Source: Pseudanabaena sp. Chao 1811
Lineage (GTDB): Bacteria; Cyanobacteriota; Cyanobacteriia; Pseudanabaenales; Pseudanabaenaceae
Length of the DNA: 64,000 nucleotides
Assembly: GCF_027942295.1 (NCBI RefSeq)
Contig: NZ_CP101416.1
Location: forward strand, 1,054,001-1,118,000
Direction: 5' to 3'
Numbering within the stretch: the first letter of the stretch is position 1; the number at the start of each line of letters is the position of its first letter. The notes beneath the pieces were generated by a model. The model was given only the letters and a program-made list of their open reading frames with translations. It was not told the origin of the DNA and did no database searches. The position numbers and the translations under genes are program-made. Below, one piece after another: positions 1 to 8,576 of the stretch.

Positions 1-663
1 AATAAGGCGCATTCGGTGGTCAATCTCACGGGCAAGAAAAATGTAATTTTTGCGATCGCCAATATTTGCTTACTTGCGGGAATTAGTGGTGTATTGGCGA
101 TTTCATGGCTACAGCAGGATTTATTTGTGGTCTGCGCGATCGCCATCTGTTGTTTTCTGGGCTATATTTACCAAGGTCCTCCCTTTCGATTGGGCTACCA
201 AGGCTTAGGTGAAATTTTATGCTTTTTCGCTTTTGGTCCATTGGGAGTTTCCGCAGCCTATTACAGTCAAGCCAAGTCTTGGTCAGTTGGCTCCCTTGCT
301 GCCGCGATCATTGTCGGGATTATCACCAGTTTGATTTTGTTCTGCTCCCATTTCAATCAAGTTGCCGATGATCTCGCCGCAGGCAAAAAATCGCCTGTAG
401 TCCGATTAGGAACGAAGCGTTCAGCTCAACTTTTGCCTTGGCTTTGTGGAGTAATTTATACAATTACGATCGCGGCGATCGCTCTTAACTTTTTCCCCAT
501 CTGGACAGCGATCGTTTTGGTCAGCTTACCGATCGCTTGGAATTTATGTACCTTCATTGGCGAGAATCATGATCAAGCCGATCGATTACTAAATTGTCGA
601 TTTATTGCAGTGGCTTTACATTTTGTTGTTGGGTCAGGGCTGAGTATTAGCTTGATTTTTTAG
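1..663 (+). CDS. menA: MenA, 2-carboxy-1,4-naphthoquinone phytyltransferase, C-terminal part
   Basis: Membrane prenyltransferase that adds the phytyl chain in phylloquinone synthesis, which supplies the photosystem I quinone. The frame is open from base 1, and the first residues (NKAHSVVNLTGKK) continue a UbiA/MenA cytoplasmic loop, so the gene starts upstream of the window. The GTG at base 16 is an internal valine and not a start. Visible are about 220 residues, several hydrophobic helices and the second aspartate-containing loop NQVADDLAAGKKSPVVRLGT, typical of cyanobacterial and plant MenA. Full-length proteins have about 300 residues, so roughly the first quarter is missing. It converges on the P-type ATPase, with a bidirectional hairpin between them. 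Function is assigned by family resemblance; the product is not tested by anything in the sequence. Confidence 0.9.
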   Translation, partial: NKAHSVVNLTGKKNVIFAIANICLLAGISGVLAISWLQQDLFVVCAIAICCFLGYIYQGPPFRLGYQGLGEILCFFAFGPLGVSAAYYSQAKSWSVGSLAAAIIVGIITSLILFCSHFNQVADDLAAGKKSPVVRLGTKRSAQLLPWLCGVIYTITIAAIALNFFPIWTAIVLVSLPIAWNLCTFIGENHDQADRLLNCRFIAVALHFVVGSGLSISLIF

Positions 664-697
664 CAAAAAGCAGTACGTTGTACCGCACTAGAAAATT

Positions 698-730
698 AAA
701 GATAGGCGGCGCAAAGCGCCGCCTATCTTT
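698..730. terminator. Bidirectional hairpin terminator between menA and the P-type ATPase
   Basis: A perfect 15-bp stem (arm starting AAAGATAGGCGGCGC) closes on the loop AAA and lies between the two convergent stop codons. The A-rich and T-rich flanks allow termination in both directions. Confidence 0.8.
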
Positions 731-732
731 GT

Positions 733-3351
733 TTATGAGTTTTTCCATTTGAGGAACTCAAACCAAATGACGCTGGCAATACCTGATAGTAACGCGATCG
801 CTAAATCTTCAAATTGCAGATAGGAAAACTGGAAGAGTTGCCTTAAAAAAGGAACGTATAGGATTAATCCCAGAAATACGATCGCGCCACTAATAATCCA
901 CCAGATTGAAGCATTGGGCACTTTCATGGTGCTGAGGATCGTTCTTGTCCATGAGCGATTAGTGAGAATCATTGCAAGGTTAGACACAATCAAGGTGGTA
1001 AAGACTAAGCCCCTTGCACCACAGGCTCCTGCACTACATAAGACCATATCAGGGGCAAATTTGCCGTGATAATTGGCGATCGCATAGACAATTACCAAAA
1101 CTACTAAGACGCTCAAGCCCTGAAAAAGCGATAACCATAATGTGCGCCGATCAAAAAGTGGTTCCTTCGGATTACGGGGTGGACGCTGCATCACATTGGC
1201 TTCGGCTGCTTCGGCTTCAAAGGCGATCGTGCAAGCAGGATCGATAATTAGATGCAGGAAGGCAATATGAATCGGCAAAAGGACTAACGACCATTGCATA
1301 AAAATAGGAACTAAGGATATCCCTGCGATCGGCACATGAACGGCAAGGGTATATGCCATACCTTTTTTGAGATTATCGAAAATGCGGCGACCCAGTTTCA
1401 CTGATTCCACAATCGAGGTGAAATCATCGTTCAGTAAAACTAAATCTGCGGATTCTCTCGCCACATCTGTACCTCTACCGCCCATCGCAATCCCAATGTG
1501 AGCCGCCTTCAGAGCAGGAGCATCATTGACCCCATCGCCTGTCATCGCCACGATTTCTCCGCTTTGTTTCAGGGCCTTCACAATTAAGAGCTTTTGCTCA
1601 GGCACAACACGAGCAAAAATATTCGTACTCCGAATCCGCGATCGCAGTTGTTCTGCGGTCATTTGTTCGAGTTCTGCACCTGTGATCACTTCCCCACTGG
1701 CTAGCCCAATTTGTTTAGCAATATTTTGTGCCGTTGAGGGATAGTCACCCGTAATCATCACGACGCGAATTCCTGCTTGATAACATTCAGCGATCGCAGG
1801 GGCAACCGTAGGACGCACGGGATCGGTTAAGCCAACTAAACCAATAAATTCAAAATCAAAATCATGTTGGCGCAAAGGGAGAGAACCATCCGTAGGTGCT
1901 CGATGCCTTGGACTATCGGGAGAAAGGTAGCCCTTAGCAACACCAAGTACCCGTAACCCAGAAGCCGCCATGATATTTGCCTGTAGCTCCAAATCCGTGA
2001 GCATCTCAGGTCTAAAATGACAAAGATCGGCGATCGCTTCGGGCGCACCTTTCGCAGCGATTTCCTTCGCACCACCTGCGATGGGTTCCCAAACACAGGA
2101 CATCGCGCGTAACTCTCCTGATAGTGGATACTCACGTAAAGTATTCCAATCATCATGGAGATGTTCTGTCCCTGCAAGTAGCTGGGAACCGACTAATTTC
2201 AAAGCCTTTTCCATCGGGTCAAAGGGATCTTTACGGCTGGCGAGAATGCCATATTCAATTAAGCGATGGAAATCCTCTGGTAGGGCTTCCCGCTCATGTA
2301 AAGTGAGATCATAAAAAGCAGGATTTTGCGAACCTTCTTGATAAACAAATAATTGCTGCACCGTCATTTGATTGAGAGTAAGCGTCCCTGTTTTGTCCAC
2401 ACAAAGCACCGTAGCCGAGCCAAGGGTTTCGACAACAGGAATCCGTCGCGTGAGGACATTTTGCAGGGAAAATCGCCATGCACCCAATGCTAAAAAGATG
2501 GCGAGAACTACAGGAATTTCATTGGGTAAAATCGCCATCCCCAACGCTAAACCAGCCAATACCCCATGTAACCAGTCGCCGCGAGTAATTCCATAAATCA
2601 CTACGGCAATGATACAAATAGCGATCGCAATAATCGTCAGTTGTTTAACAATCCGCCGCGTTTCCTGTTGCAGCTTAGAATCTTCCTGTCCAATCGTTTG
2701 GAGAGCCTTACCGATTTTGCCCATTTCCGTTTTTGAGCCAGTGGCTTGGACTTCAACGATCGCCTGTCCCTGCACAGCCAAAGTTCCTGAATAGACATAG
2801 GGCAAATCGTCACCACCAGCCCGATTGACTGGTAGCGGCAAACTATCATCCATCGCAACTTTTCGCACAGGTAGAGATTCCCCTGTTAAGAGCGATTCAT
2901 CGACGGTGAGGTGCGTTGACCATAGCAATACACCATCCGCAGGAATGCGATCGCCTTCCGCAATTACAATCAAATCACCACGCACCACTTCTCGACCTGC
3001 GATCCGCTTGCGCTCGCCATCGCGAATGACAAGGGCGCGAGGACTAGATAGATCTCGTAAAGCTTCGAGGGATTTCTCTGTTTTTTGTTCTTGATAGAGA
3101 TTAATTCCCACAATAAAGAAGACAAAACCTAGTAATATCAATGCTTCTTGAGCATCACCGAGAAATAGATAAATCCCGCCACAACCAAGTAATAGTAAGA
3201 AAATGGGTTCGCTAGCAATTTCCCAAATAATCCCCCAAATATTGCGGCGATCGCTAGCTGGCAATTCGTTATATCCCTCAGCTTGAAGGCGTTGGCTAAC
3301 TTCCTGTTCTGAGAGTCCTGTTAACTCTTGAGGATTAATTACAGTTCTCAT
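733..3351 (-). CDS. Cation-translocating P-type ATPase (P2/SERCA-like superfamily), substrate unknown
   Basis: 872-residue membrane pump coupling ATP hydrolysis to cation export or import. Domains in order: cation-ATPase N domain (residues about 5-75), first membrane pair, actuator domain with TGES at 156-159, membrane helix M4 with PNEIP at 276-280, phosphorylation site DKTGTLT with Asp319, nucleotide-binding domain with KGAPEA, the hinge motif TGDGVNDAP, and a C-terminal bundle of membrane helices including LIIDPACTIAFEAE. All catalytic motifs are intact. The M4 motif PNEIP differs from the PEGLP of calcium pumps and the PEMLP of magnesium pumps, so the ion cannot be assigned. It is divergent from the YidD gene across a 437-bp spacer. 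Ca2+ is the default guess by family only. Confidence 0.88.
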   Translation of the reverse strand: MRTVINPQELTGLSEQEVSQRLQAEGYNELPASDRRNIWGIIWEIASEPIFLLLLGCGGIYLFLGDAQEALILLGFVFFIVGINLYQEQKTEKSLEALRDLSSPRALVIRDGERKRIAGREVVRGDLIVIAEGDRIPADGVLLWSTHLTVDESLLTGESLPVRKVAMDDSLPLPVNRAGGDDLPYVYSGTLAVQGQAIVEVQATGSKTEMGKIGKALQTIGQEDSKLQQETRRIVKQLTIIAIAICIIAVVIYGITRGDWLHGVLAGLALGMAILPNEIPVVLAIFLALGAWRFSLQNVLTRRIPVVETLGSATVLCVDKTGTLTLNQMTVQQLFVYQEGSQNPAFYDLTLHEREALPEDFHRLIEYGILASRKDPFDPMEKALKLVGSQLLAGTEHLHDDWNTLREYPLSGELRAMSCVWEPIAGGAKEIAAKGAPEAIADLCHFRPEMLTDLELQANIMAASGLRVLGVAKGYLSPDSPRHRAPTDGSLPLRQHDFDFEFIGLVGLTDPVRPTVAPAIAECYQAGIRVVMITGDYPSTAQNIAKQIGLASGEVITGAELEQMTAEQLRSRIRSTNIFARVVPEQKLLIVKALKQSGEIVAMTGDGVNDAPALKAAHIGIAMGGRGTDVARESADLVLLNDDFTSIVESVKLGRRIFDNLKKGMAYTLAVHVPIAGISLVPIFMQWSLVLLPIHIAFLHLIIDPACTIAFEAEAAEANVMQRPPRNPKEPLFDRRTLWLSLFQGLSVLVVLVIVYAIANYHGKFAPDMVLCSAGACGARGLVFTTLIVSNLAMILTNRSWTRTILSTMKVPNASIWWIISGAIVFLGLILYVPFLRQLFQFSYLQFEDLAIALLSGIASVIWFEFLKWKNS

Positions 3352-3381
3352 AGTTCTATCACCAACATTTTGTAATTTTGA

Positions 3382-3423
3382 GAATAATCAAATACTTCGT
3401 GATCGCGAAGTATTTGATTATTC
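3382..3423. repeat. Perfect 18-bp inverted repeat in a divergent promoter region
   Basis: GAATAATCAAATACTTCG is followed by the six bases TGATCG and then its exact complement. It lies 30 bp upstream of the ATPase start and between divergent genes, so it is not an ordinary terminator. It could be an operator, a leader hairpin or a repeat remnant. Confidence 0.6.
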
Positions 3424-3490
3424 ACTTGCGCCGATCTTATGCCAGTTTTATAACGATTGGATCTTGTCTAGGCAATCATCAGCCACTTAA

Positions 3491-3694
3491 TGAGAAGTAG
3501 TTGCAATCCATGATGAGAAGTAATCGCAATCAATTTGATGGAACCTTGTTCAGTAGGGTATTAATTCGATAAATCGTATTAATTAAGTAGATGGTCATAA
3601 TTAAAAAACAGCGCAAAAAACTATGGCACATGCGCCATAGTTTTTCTAATTATGCTCAGCTACTTCCAATCAGTAATGAGAAGTAATTGCAATC
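3491..3694. promoter_or_regulatory. Three direct copies of an 18-base motif upstream of yidD
   Basis: TGAGAAGTAGTTGCAATC at 3491-3508, TGAGAAGTAATCGCAATC at 3514-3531 and TGAGAAGTAATTGCAATC at 3677-3694 are near-identical and in the same orientation. The first two start 23 bp apart. A loose likeness to Fur/Zur 7-1-7 boxes exists (about 9 of 14 positions for the third copy), which would fit the cysteine-rich product downstream, but this is only a suggestion. The rest of the 437-bp spacer holds two hairpins and no gene that I can see. Confidence 0.4.
3616..3645. repeat. 12-bp hairpin between motif copies 2 and 3
   Basis: AAAAACTATGGC pairs with its complement across the six-base loop ACATGC; an outer CATAATTA/TAATTATG pair encloses it. 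It is on the plus strand 140 bp upstream of yidD and could be an upstream transcript end or a leader structure. Confidence 0.45.
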
Positions 3695-3788
3695 AATTTT
3701 TGGGAAGAATTATTAAGATTTGTGGAGACTAATATCATCGCGCTTGTATCATAGCCAAGTTGTTTGCATTGACTAGTAGCGGAGAGAA

Positions 3789-4487
3789 ATGCAAAAAAGA
3801 ATTCCCATCAAGCTCCCCATCCCTAATCTTCTCAATAGCGCAACAAGAAGCCTAGCTGTCACTGCTATTACTGGCTACCAAAGATTTATCTCACCCTATA
3901 AAGGCTTTTCCTGCGCCCATCGTGTTCTTTATGGTTGTGAGTCCTGTTCACAATATTTTAAGCGAGTCATCTTAGAAGAGGGAATTTTCACCGCGATCGC
4001 CAATGCTAAGGGTAGATTTCAGGAATGTCGAGAGGCTAATGAAATCTTAAAAGTACGAAAAGCGAAATGCCGAGCTAGTCGTAAGTATTACACTAGTCGA
4101 TTAACCTCAAATTTTGTAGCGATTGAATCTGGAGAGTCTGACGATTCTGAACAGGAACCTGAAAATACTGATGGCACTCAAGACGGGCAAAATCCTGAAA
4201 ATACTAACGCGAAAAAACTAGGTGGCTCAAGATGGGAGAGGAAAGCGCGATCGCAAGTTAATAGTAATGGCAACAATAATAGTTGTGACTATGGTGGGCT
4301 TGATAATTGCTCTGATTGCGCTAACTGTACAGATGTGATTACGGACATTCCTAGTGACTGCATCAACAATCTCAATTGCGATAATGCCAACTGTCTATCA
4401 GGAATGGATTGCAGTGGACTAGATTGCGGTGCTTTAGATTGTAGTGGCTTAGACTGTGGTGCTTTAGATTGCGGTAGTTGTAGCTAA
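3789..4487 (+). CDS. yidD: YidD-like membrane protein insertion factor with cysteine-rich C-terminal tail
   Basis: Residues about 20-95 match the YidD (DUF37) family that assists YidC/Sec membrane insertion: ITGYQRFISPYKGFSC, a CESCSQY segment and FQECREAN correspond to the family's conserved RFISP, CSxY and CxP-like positions. Ordinary YidD proteins have 70-100 residues; this one has 232. A charged linker (105-160) leads to a tail with 13 cysteines in residues 166-231, ending in tandem SGLDCGALDC units. The tail could bind metal or form disulfides; neither is shown. An SD-like GGAGAG stands just before the ATG. The upstream region holds a triplicated motif. No signal peptide is obvious. The N-terminal assignment is good and the tail's role is unknown. 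Confidence 0.78.
   Translation: MQKRIPIKLPIPNLLNSATRSLAVTAITGYQRFISPYKGFSCAHRVLYGCESCSQYFKRVILEEGIFTAIANAKGRFQECREANEILKVRKAKCRASRKYYTSRLTSNFVAIESGESDDSEQEPENTDGTQDGQNPENTNAKKLGGSRWERKARSQVNSNGNNNSCDYGGLDNCSDCANCTDVITDIPSDCINNLNCDNANCLSGMDCSGLDCGALDCSGLDCGALDCGSCS
4410..4469 (+). repeat. Two tandem 30-bp units inside the yidD cysteine tail
   Basis: Two 30-base units (4410-4439 and 4440-4469), differing at a few third positions, encode the repeated SGLDCGALD-C segment. They show that the tail grew by in-frame duplication. Confidence 0.8.
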
Positions 4488-4538
4488 GACAGCACAGGAA
4501 TGCAAAATATTACACGATATCACTAGTTTTTTACTAAG

Positions 4539-4655
4539 TTAACGTCATCTCGACGAAGGCGGAGAATGGTAAAAATCGCTAAGCGATTTTTACCATTCTC
4601 CGCCATTTGCGCGGCGCTTCGCGCCGCGCAAATGGCGTTATCGAACTCACGTTAA
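4539..4655. repeat. Composite two-hairpin intergenic repeat, copy R1 (complete)
   Basis: Between TTAACGT and ACGTTAA ends lie two hairpins: a perfect 22-bp stem at 4558-4604 with loop TAA, and a perfect 17-bp stem at 4601-4637 with loop TTC. They share CGCC at 4601-4604, so the full stems cannot both form. The tail TATCGAACTCACGTTAA recurs in other copies (R2 at 42400, R3 at 37859, R4 at 25753). It follows yidD and may also act as its terminator. Confidence 0.8.
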
Positions 4656-4802
4656 GTTAATGATAGTAACAATTCAATGATTTGCATCACTTGGATGACA
4701 ATTTATAGATAAATCTTTATTCAAATCCTAAGAAATAAGTCTGGGTATAGCTTTGAGTCTATTTTAATGATTTGAGAATTTGTTAACTTTTATATCAAAA
4801 GA

Positions 4803-4834
4803 CTTAACACAAGTTTACAAAACCTTCATACAAT
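4803..4834 (+). promoter_or_regulatory. Candidate ndhD promoter with an HLR1-like element
   Basis: TACAAT at 4829-4834 fits a -10 box. Just upstream, CTTAACAC and GTTTACAAAA resemble the two halves of the HLR1 site bound by the cyanobacterial regulator RpaB; the second half fits well and the first poorly. The 32 bp to the ATG would be the leader. The remaining AT-rich bases from 4656 to 4803 show nothing else. Confidence 0.35.
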
Positions 4835-4865
4835 AGATTATGAAGAGTAAGTATTTATCCTCATC

Positions 4866-6476
4866 ATGTCTGTTGCAGAATTTCCTTGGCTTACAACAAT
4901 TCTTTTGTTTCCTCTAGTCGCTGCCTTTGCGATTCCTTTCATTCCAGACAAATACGGCAAGACCGTGCGATCGTACGCTGTGGGGGTAGGTTTTGTCGAA
5001 CTATCTTTAATCATTTACGCATTCTGGAGTCAATATAACCTGCATGAAGCAGCGTTCCAGATGTCTGAGACCTATGCTTGGATTCCTCAAATTGGTTTGA
5101 ATTTTTCCTTAGCGGTTGATGGTTTATCCATGCCGCTAATTTTGCTAACAGGTTTGATTACTACCCTTGCAATTTTTGCAAGTTGGAACGTTACTCAAAA
5201 GCCTCGCCTGTTCTACTTCTTGATGCTTTGCCTGTACAGCGCTCAGATTGGCGTATTTGCAGCTCAGGATCTGTTGCTATTCTTCTTCATGTGGGAATTA
5301 GAACTGATTCCTGTGTATTTGCTGATTTCGATTTGGGGAGGAGCTAAACGTCTTTACGCTGCAACCAAGTTTATTCTCTACACAGCATTAGGTTCGATTT
5401 TCATTCTTGTTGCTGGTTTAGCGATGGCATTCTATGGCGATGTCACCACCTTTAATCTATCGGAACTAGCCTTAAAGCAATATCCGATCGCGTTTGAGTT
5501 ACTCGCCTATGCAGGTTTCTTAATTGCCTTTGGTGTGAAGTTACCAATTTTTCCATTACATACATGGTTACCTGACGCTCACGGGGAAGCTTCTGCACCT
5601 GTGTCGATGGTCTTAGCAGGTGTTTTGCTAAAAATGGGGGGATATGCCTTAATCCGTTTCAATATTGAAATGTTACCCAATGCCCATGTTTACTTTGCGC
5701 CTTTGCTTGCTGTTTTAGGCGTAGTAGGTATTGTTTATGGAGCATTAGCCGCCTTCGCACAACAAAATCTCAAGCGTCGCCTAGCCTATTCCTCGATTTC
5801 TCACATGGGCTTTATCCTAGTGGGACTTGCATCCTTTAACGATCTTGGTGTTAGTGGTGCAGTATTGCAAATGCTTTCCCACGGTTTGATTGCAGGCGCA
5901 TTATTCTTCCTAGCAGGTGTCACCTACGATCGCACCCATACTTTAATGATGGACGAAATGGGTGGGATTGCCAAAATCATGCCTAAGGCTTTTGCCTTAA
6001 TGACCGCTTCGGCAATGGCTTCTCTCGCACTTCCAGGGATGAGTGGATTTGTAAGCGAATTGAAGATTTTCCTTGGTATTACCACCAGCGATGTTTATGC
6101 TTCTAACTTCAAGATTGTCATGATCTTCTTAGCGGCAGTTGGTGTGATTATTACCCCCATCTACTTACTCTCAACTTTGCGCCAAGTCTTTTACGGCAAT
6201 CCTAATCCAGCTTTGCACTTCGACAAATATGTTAGTGACGCTAAGCCTCGCGAGGTATTTGTTGCAGCTTGCTTGCTTGTACCAATTGTGGCGATCGGTT
6301 TGTATCCAAAGTTAGCAACCCAAACCTACGATGCCAAAACTGTAGCAGTTACAGAGCAAGCTCGTGATGCTTTTAGTTTAGTGGCTCAGACCAATCCACA
6401 TCTTTATTCATCAGGTTTCATCGCGCCCCAACTTCCACACACAACGACTCAATCTCTTTTAGGAATTGTCGAATAA
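4866..6476 (+). CDS. ndhD: NAD(P)H-quinone oxidoreductase chain 4 (NdhD)
   Basis: 536-residue proton-pumping subunit of thylakoid NDH-1, used in respiration and cyclic electron flow. It is hydrophobic throughout, with about 14 membrane helices. Family marks seen are [18 protein letters not shown] (the conserved Glu of helix 5), [20 protein letters not shown] with its pumping-channel lysine and histidine, and [18 protein letters not shown]. Length and motifs match the NdhD1/D2 type of the NDH-1L complex better than the CO2-uptake NdhD3/D4 type, though that split is inferred. The start ATG gives the usual [11 protein letters not shown]-like N-terminus. It stands alone, with its own promoter region and terminator, and is not joined to ndhF or other ndh genes here. 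Confidence 0.95.
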   Translation: MSVAEFPWLTTILLFPLVAAFAIPFIPDKYGKTVRSYAVGVGFVELSLIIYAFWSQYNLHEAAFQMSETYAWIPQIGLNFSLAVDGLSMPLILLTGLITTLAIFASWNVTQKPRLFYFLMLCLYSAQIGVFAAQDLLLFFFMWELELIPVYLLISIWGGAKRLYAATKFILYTALGSIFILVAGLAMAFYGDVTTFNLSELALKQYPIAFELLAYAGFLIAFGVKLPIFPLHTWLPDAHGEASAPVSMVLAGVLLKMGGYALIRFNIEMLPNAHVYFAPLLAVLGVVGIVYGALAAFAQQNLKRRLAYSSISHMGFILVGLASFNDLGVSGAVLQMLSHGLIAGALFFLAGVTYDRTHTLMMDEMGGIAKIMPKAFALMTASAMASLALPGMSGFVSELKIFLGITTSDVYASNFKIVMIFLAAVGVIITPIYLLSTLRQVFYGNPNPALHFDKYVSDAKPREVFVAACLLVPIVAIGLYPKLATQTYDAKTVAVTEQARDAFSLVAQTNPHLYSSGFIAPQLPHTTTQSLLGIVE

Positions 6477-6499
6477 CTCATAAATTCTGCACAGATTAC

Positions 6500-6524
6500 A
6501 AAAGGAGCGCTAAGCGCTCCTTTT
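6500..6524 (+). terminator. Terminator after ndhD
   Basis: AAAAGGAGCGC, loop TAA and the complementary arm ending in TTTTT stand 23 bp after the ndhD stop. Confidence 0.85.
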
Positions 6525-6599
6525 TACTTTTGAAAACCCTTACTGGTTTTATTTTTTAATTCACAAACAAAAGTGTTGTCGCTCTTTCGTAAATTGGTA

Positions 6600-8483
6600 T
6601 TAGGCTGTTTCAATTCTTAAAGAGCGTGGCTGTCCCCAAATAATCTTTTCATGGGTATAGACCACCATCCCCGGTTTTGAACCTTTGGGCTTGAACACAT
6701 ATTTGGGATTAGTACAGACCACAGGCACTTGATCACTTTGACGCGCTCGACTGTAATAGGCAGCATAGTCGGCAGCAACTTGGAGATCTTGGTCATCGGC
6801 GATCGCACCTGCGGGTAAACGTAGCAACACATGGCTACCAGAGATTTCTTGAGCATGGAGCCAGAGGTCATATTCTCCTGCAATGCGGAAGGAAATTAAA
6901 TCATTTTGATAGTTATTGCGACCTACCCACACTTCAAAGCCATTGGGAGTTGTAAAGCGGTGACAATCGGGAATTTCGTCCTGCTTACCTTTATTACTTT
7001 TATTCTTGCTACCCTTATTATTTTTAGAATTTCCTTTTGCACGAGCCACATATTCGGCAGTCACCTTCAGATAGCCTTGTTGAGCTAGTTCCGCACGAAT
7101 TTCCTGTAAAGCCGAGAGTTCATTCTGTTCTAATAAACTAACAGCCGTGGCAACCTGCTCTAGATAGGCGATTTCCTGCTGCACAGATTCTAGTAAAGGT
7201 GCGATCGCAAGGGCAGCTCGTTTTTGCTTTTGATGTTTTTTGTAAAAGGACTGAGCATTTTGTGCCGCATTCTGAGTGGGATCGAGGGGAATCGTGATTA
7301 ATTCACTTGAATGGAAATCAGGAAGGGAAATCTCCTTCATCCCAATTTCCCAGAGGTGCAAATGCGCCATTAACAAATCAGCTTTGTCTTTAAAATCATC
7401 GGCTTGAGTCGAGAGTTGCAGCCGTTCGAGGAATTCCGCTTCCTTAAGACTTAACTTCCCTAACTGATTCTGAATTGCTTGACTAATCTGTTGGTGCAAC
7501 TGCTGAAAAGCAACCTGTTCCGTTTGTTGAGAATAATAGCGATCGCAAAAATCATTCACTGATAAAGCATTACCCTCATCCCCCAACCCCTTCTCCCCCC
7601 TTGGGAGAAGGGGAGTCAAAATATTATTCCCCTCTCCTGCGGGAGAGGGGCTAGGGGTGAGGGTCTTGTCCCCCTCTCCCCCTTTGGGAGAGGGGCTAGG
7701 GGTGAGGGCATATCCTTTCCCTTCTAAACGTGGATAGAACTGTTTTTTATCAATGCAGGTCAGCCAAATTTGCCAAGCCCGATAGAGAGATTCCCATTCA
7801 GCGAGAGTTAAATCTACAACGTTCTTGTCGCCATGAATATCCGCGATCGCCAACAGCGATCGCACTAGCGACGAACTCACACCTCGATAATTGCTCAGTA
7901 AATTGCGCTTAATTTCCTTGGGAATCAAAATGAGGCGATCGCGCCATGCGTCAAAGGATTCATTTAAGCTAGGGATTGCTTCGAGGAGGGCAGGTGGTAA
8001 CTCATAGCGATCGCCTGTTTGGATCGGACGGACTCGCGACTGTTTACTATTTACTTGGTGGGCAGCCGTAACAATTTCGCGATCGGCATTCACCAAAATC
8101 GCGTTGCTATATTTGCCCATCACTTCTAGATAGAGATGCCACTGCACCACATCATCGGGACGTTTAGCAAATTGCAGATCAACTACCCGCTCCCAAGGGC
8201 TAGTTAGATGCACAGAGACAAGGGCAAATCCTGCAACTTGATGCAAAATCTGTTGGCTAAAGGTGAAAGTATCAGGCTGTCTTGGTGGTGGCGCACTAAG
8301 GTGAAGTCTCGCTGCCTGTGGATGCCATGACAGCAATAGCCACTGTTTCTTTTCTAAAGTTCGTAATTGTAAATGGATCGTATGGCGATCGCTTTGATGC
8401 ACCTGCTCTAACCTCGCAGGCACACAAGCTGTATTTAGCTCATGGGTCAAAGCCACAAGTGTTGTCAGGTCAGCAGGTTGCAT
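6600..8483 (-). CDS. NFACT-family protein (RqcH/Rqc2-like ribosome quality-control factor)
   Basis: 627-residue protein of the NFACT (FbpA) family. Homologues bind stalled 50S-peptidyl-tRNA complexes and direct C-terminal Ala tailing. The N-terminal NFACT-N domain spans about 1-230, with WERVVDLQF and MGKYSNAILVN in the place of the family's ER and GRHSN motifs. A helical coiled-coil part (about 325-470) follows, then a lysine/asparagine-rich linker and the NFACT-R domain (about 515-625) with DLWLHAQEISGSHVLLR and FKPKGSKPGMVVYTHEK. Between residues about 255 and 303 sits a 48-residue proline/glycine-rich insert encoded by a palindromic DNA repeat (own entry). The frame stays open through it, so the gene is probably functional. 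The downstream neighbour is ndhD, convergent. Confidence 0.88.
   Translation of the reverse strand: MQPADLTTLVALTHELNTACVPARLEQVHQSDRHTIHLQLRTLEKKQWLLLSWHPQAARLHLSAPPPRQPDTFTFSQQILHQVAGFALVSVHLTSPWERVVDLQFAKRPDDVVQWHLYLEVMGKYSNAILVNADREIVTAAHQVNSKQSRVRPIQTGDRYELPPALLEAIPSLNESFDAWRDRLILIPKEIKRNLLSNYRGVSSSLVRSLLAIADIHGDKNVVDLTLAEWESLYRAWQIWLTCIDKKQFYPRLEGKGYALTPSPSPKGGEGDKTLTPSPSPAGEGNNILTPLLPRGEKGLGDEGNALSVNDFCDRYYSQQTEQVAFQQLHQQISQAIQNQLGKLSLKEAEFLERLQLSTQADDFKDKADLLMAHLHLWEIGMKEISLPDFHSSELITIPLDPTQNAAQNAQSFYKKHQKQKRAALAIAPLLESVQQEIAYLEQVATAVSLLEQNELSALQEIRAELAQQGYLKVTAEYVARAKGNSKNNKGSKNKSNKGKQDEIPDCHRFTTPNGFEVWVGRNNYQNDLISFRIAGEYDLWLHAQEISGSHVLLRLPAGAIADDQDLQVAADYAAYYSRARQSDQVPVVCTNPKYVFKPKGSKPGMVVYTHEKIIWGQPRSLRIETA
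7572..7710. repeat. In-frame palindromic repeat array inside the NFACT gene
   Basis: Three related units of the type CCCTCACCCCTAGCCCC with a CTCTCCC..GGGAGAG hairpin are inserted in tandem without breaking the frame. They encode the residues LTPSPSPKGGEG, LTPSPSPAGEG and LTPLLPRGEKG. This kind of repeat is widely scattered in cyanobacterial genomes, mostly between genes. Confidence 0.85.
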
Positions 8484-8576
8484 GGTTCTAGAATCTCATC
8501 TCATAAAATAGAGTGGGCGCAATGCACCCACTCTAGGCTGATAATAAAAGGAGGCAGCATTTCCCCCAGTTGGCAA

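Noticed and set aside
1836-2177. ORF of 113 codons in the P-type ATPase
   Set aside because: It is an out-of-frame shadow on the same strand as the ATPase gene, with no recognisable domain.
7572-7710. CRISPR array in the NFACT gene
   Set aside because: The units are only three, palindromic, G/C-block rich and translated in frame; there are no regular unique spacers and no cas genes.
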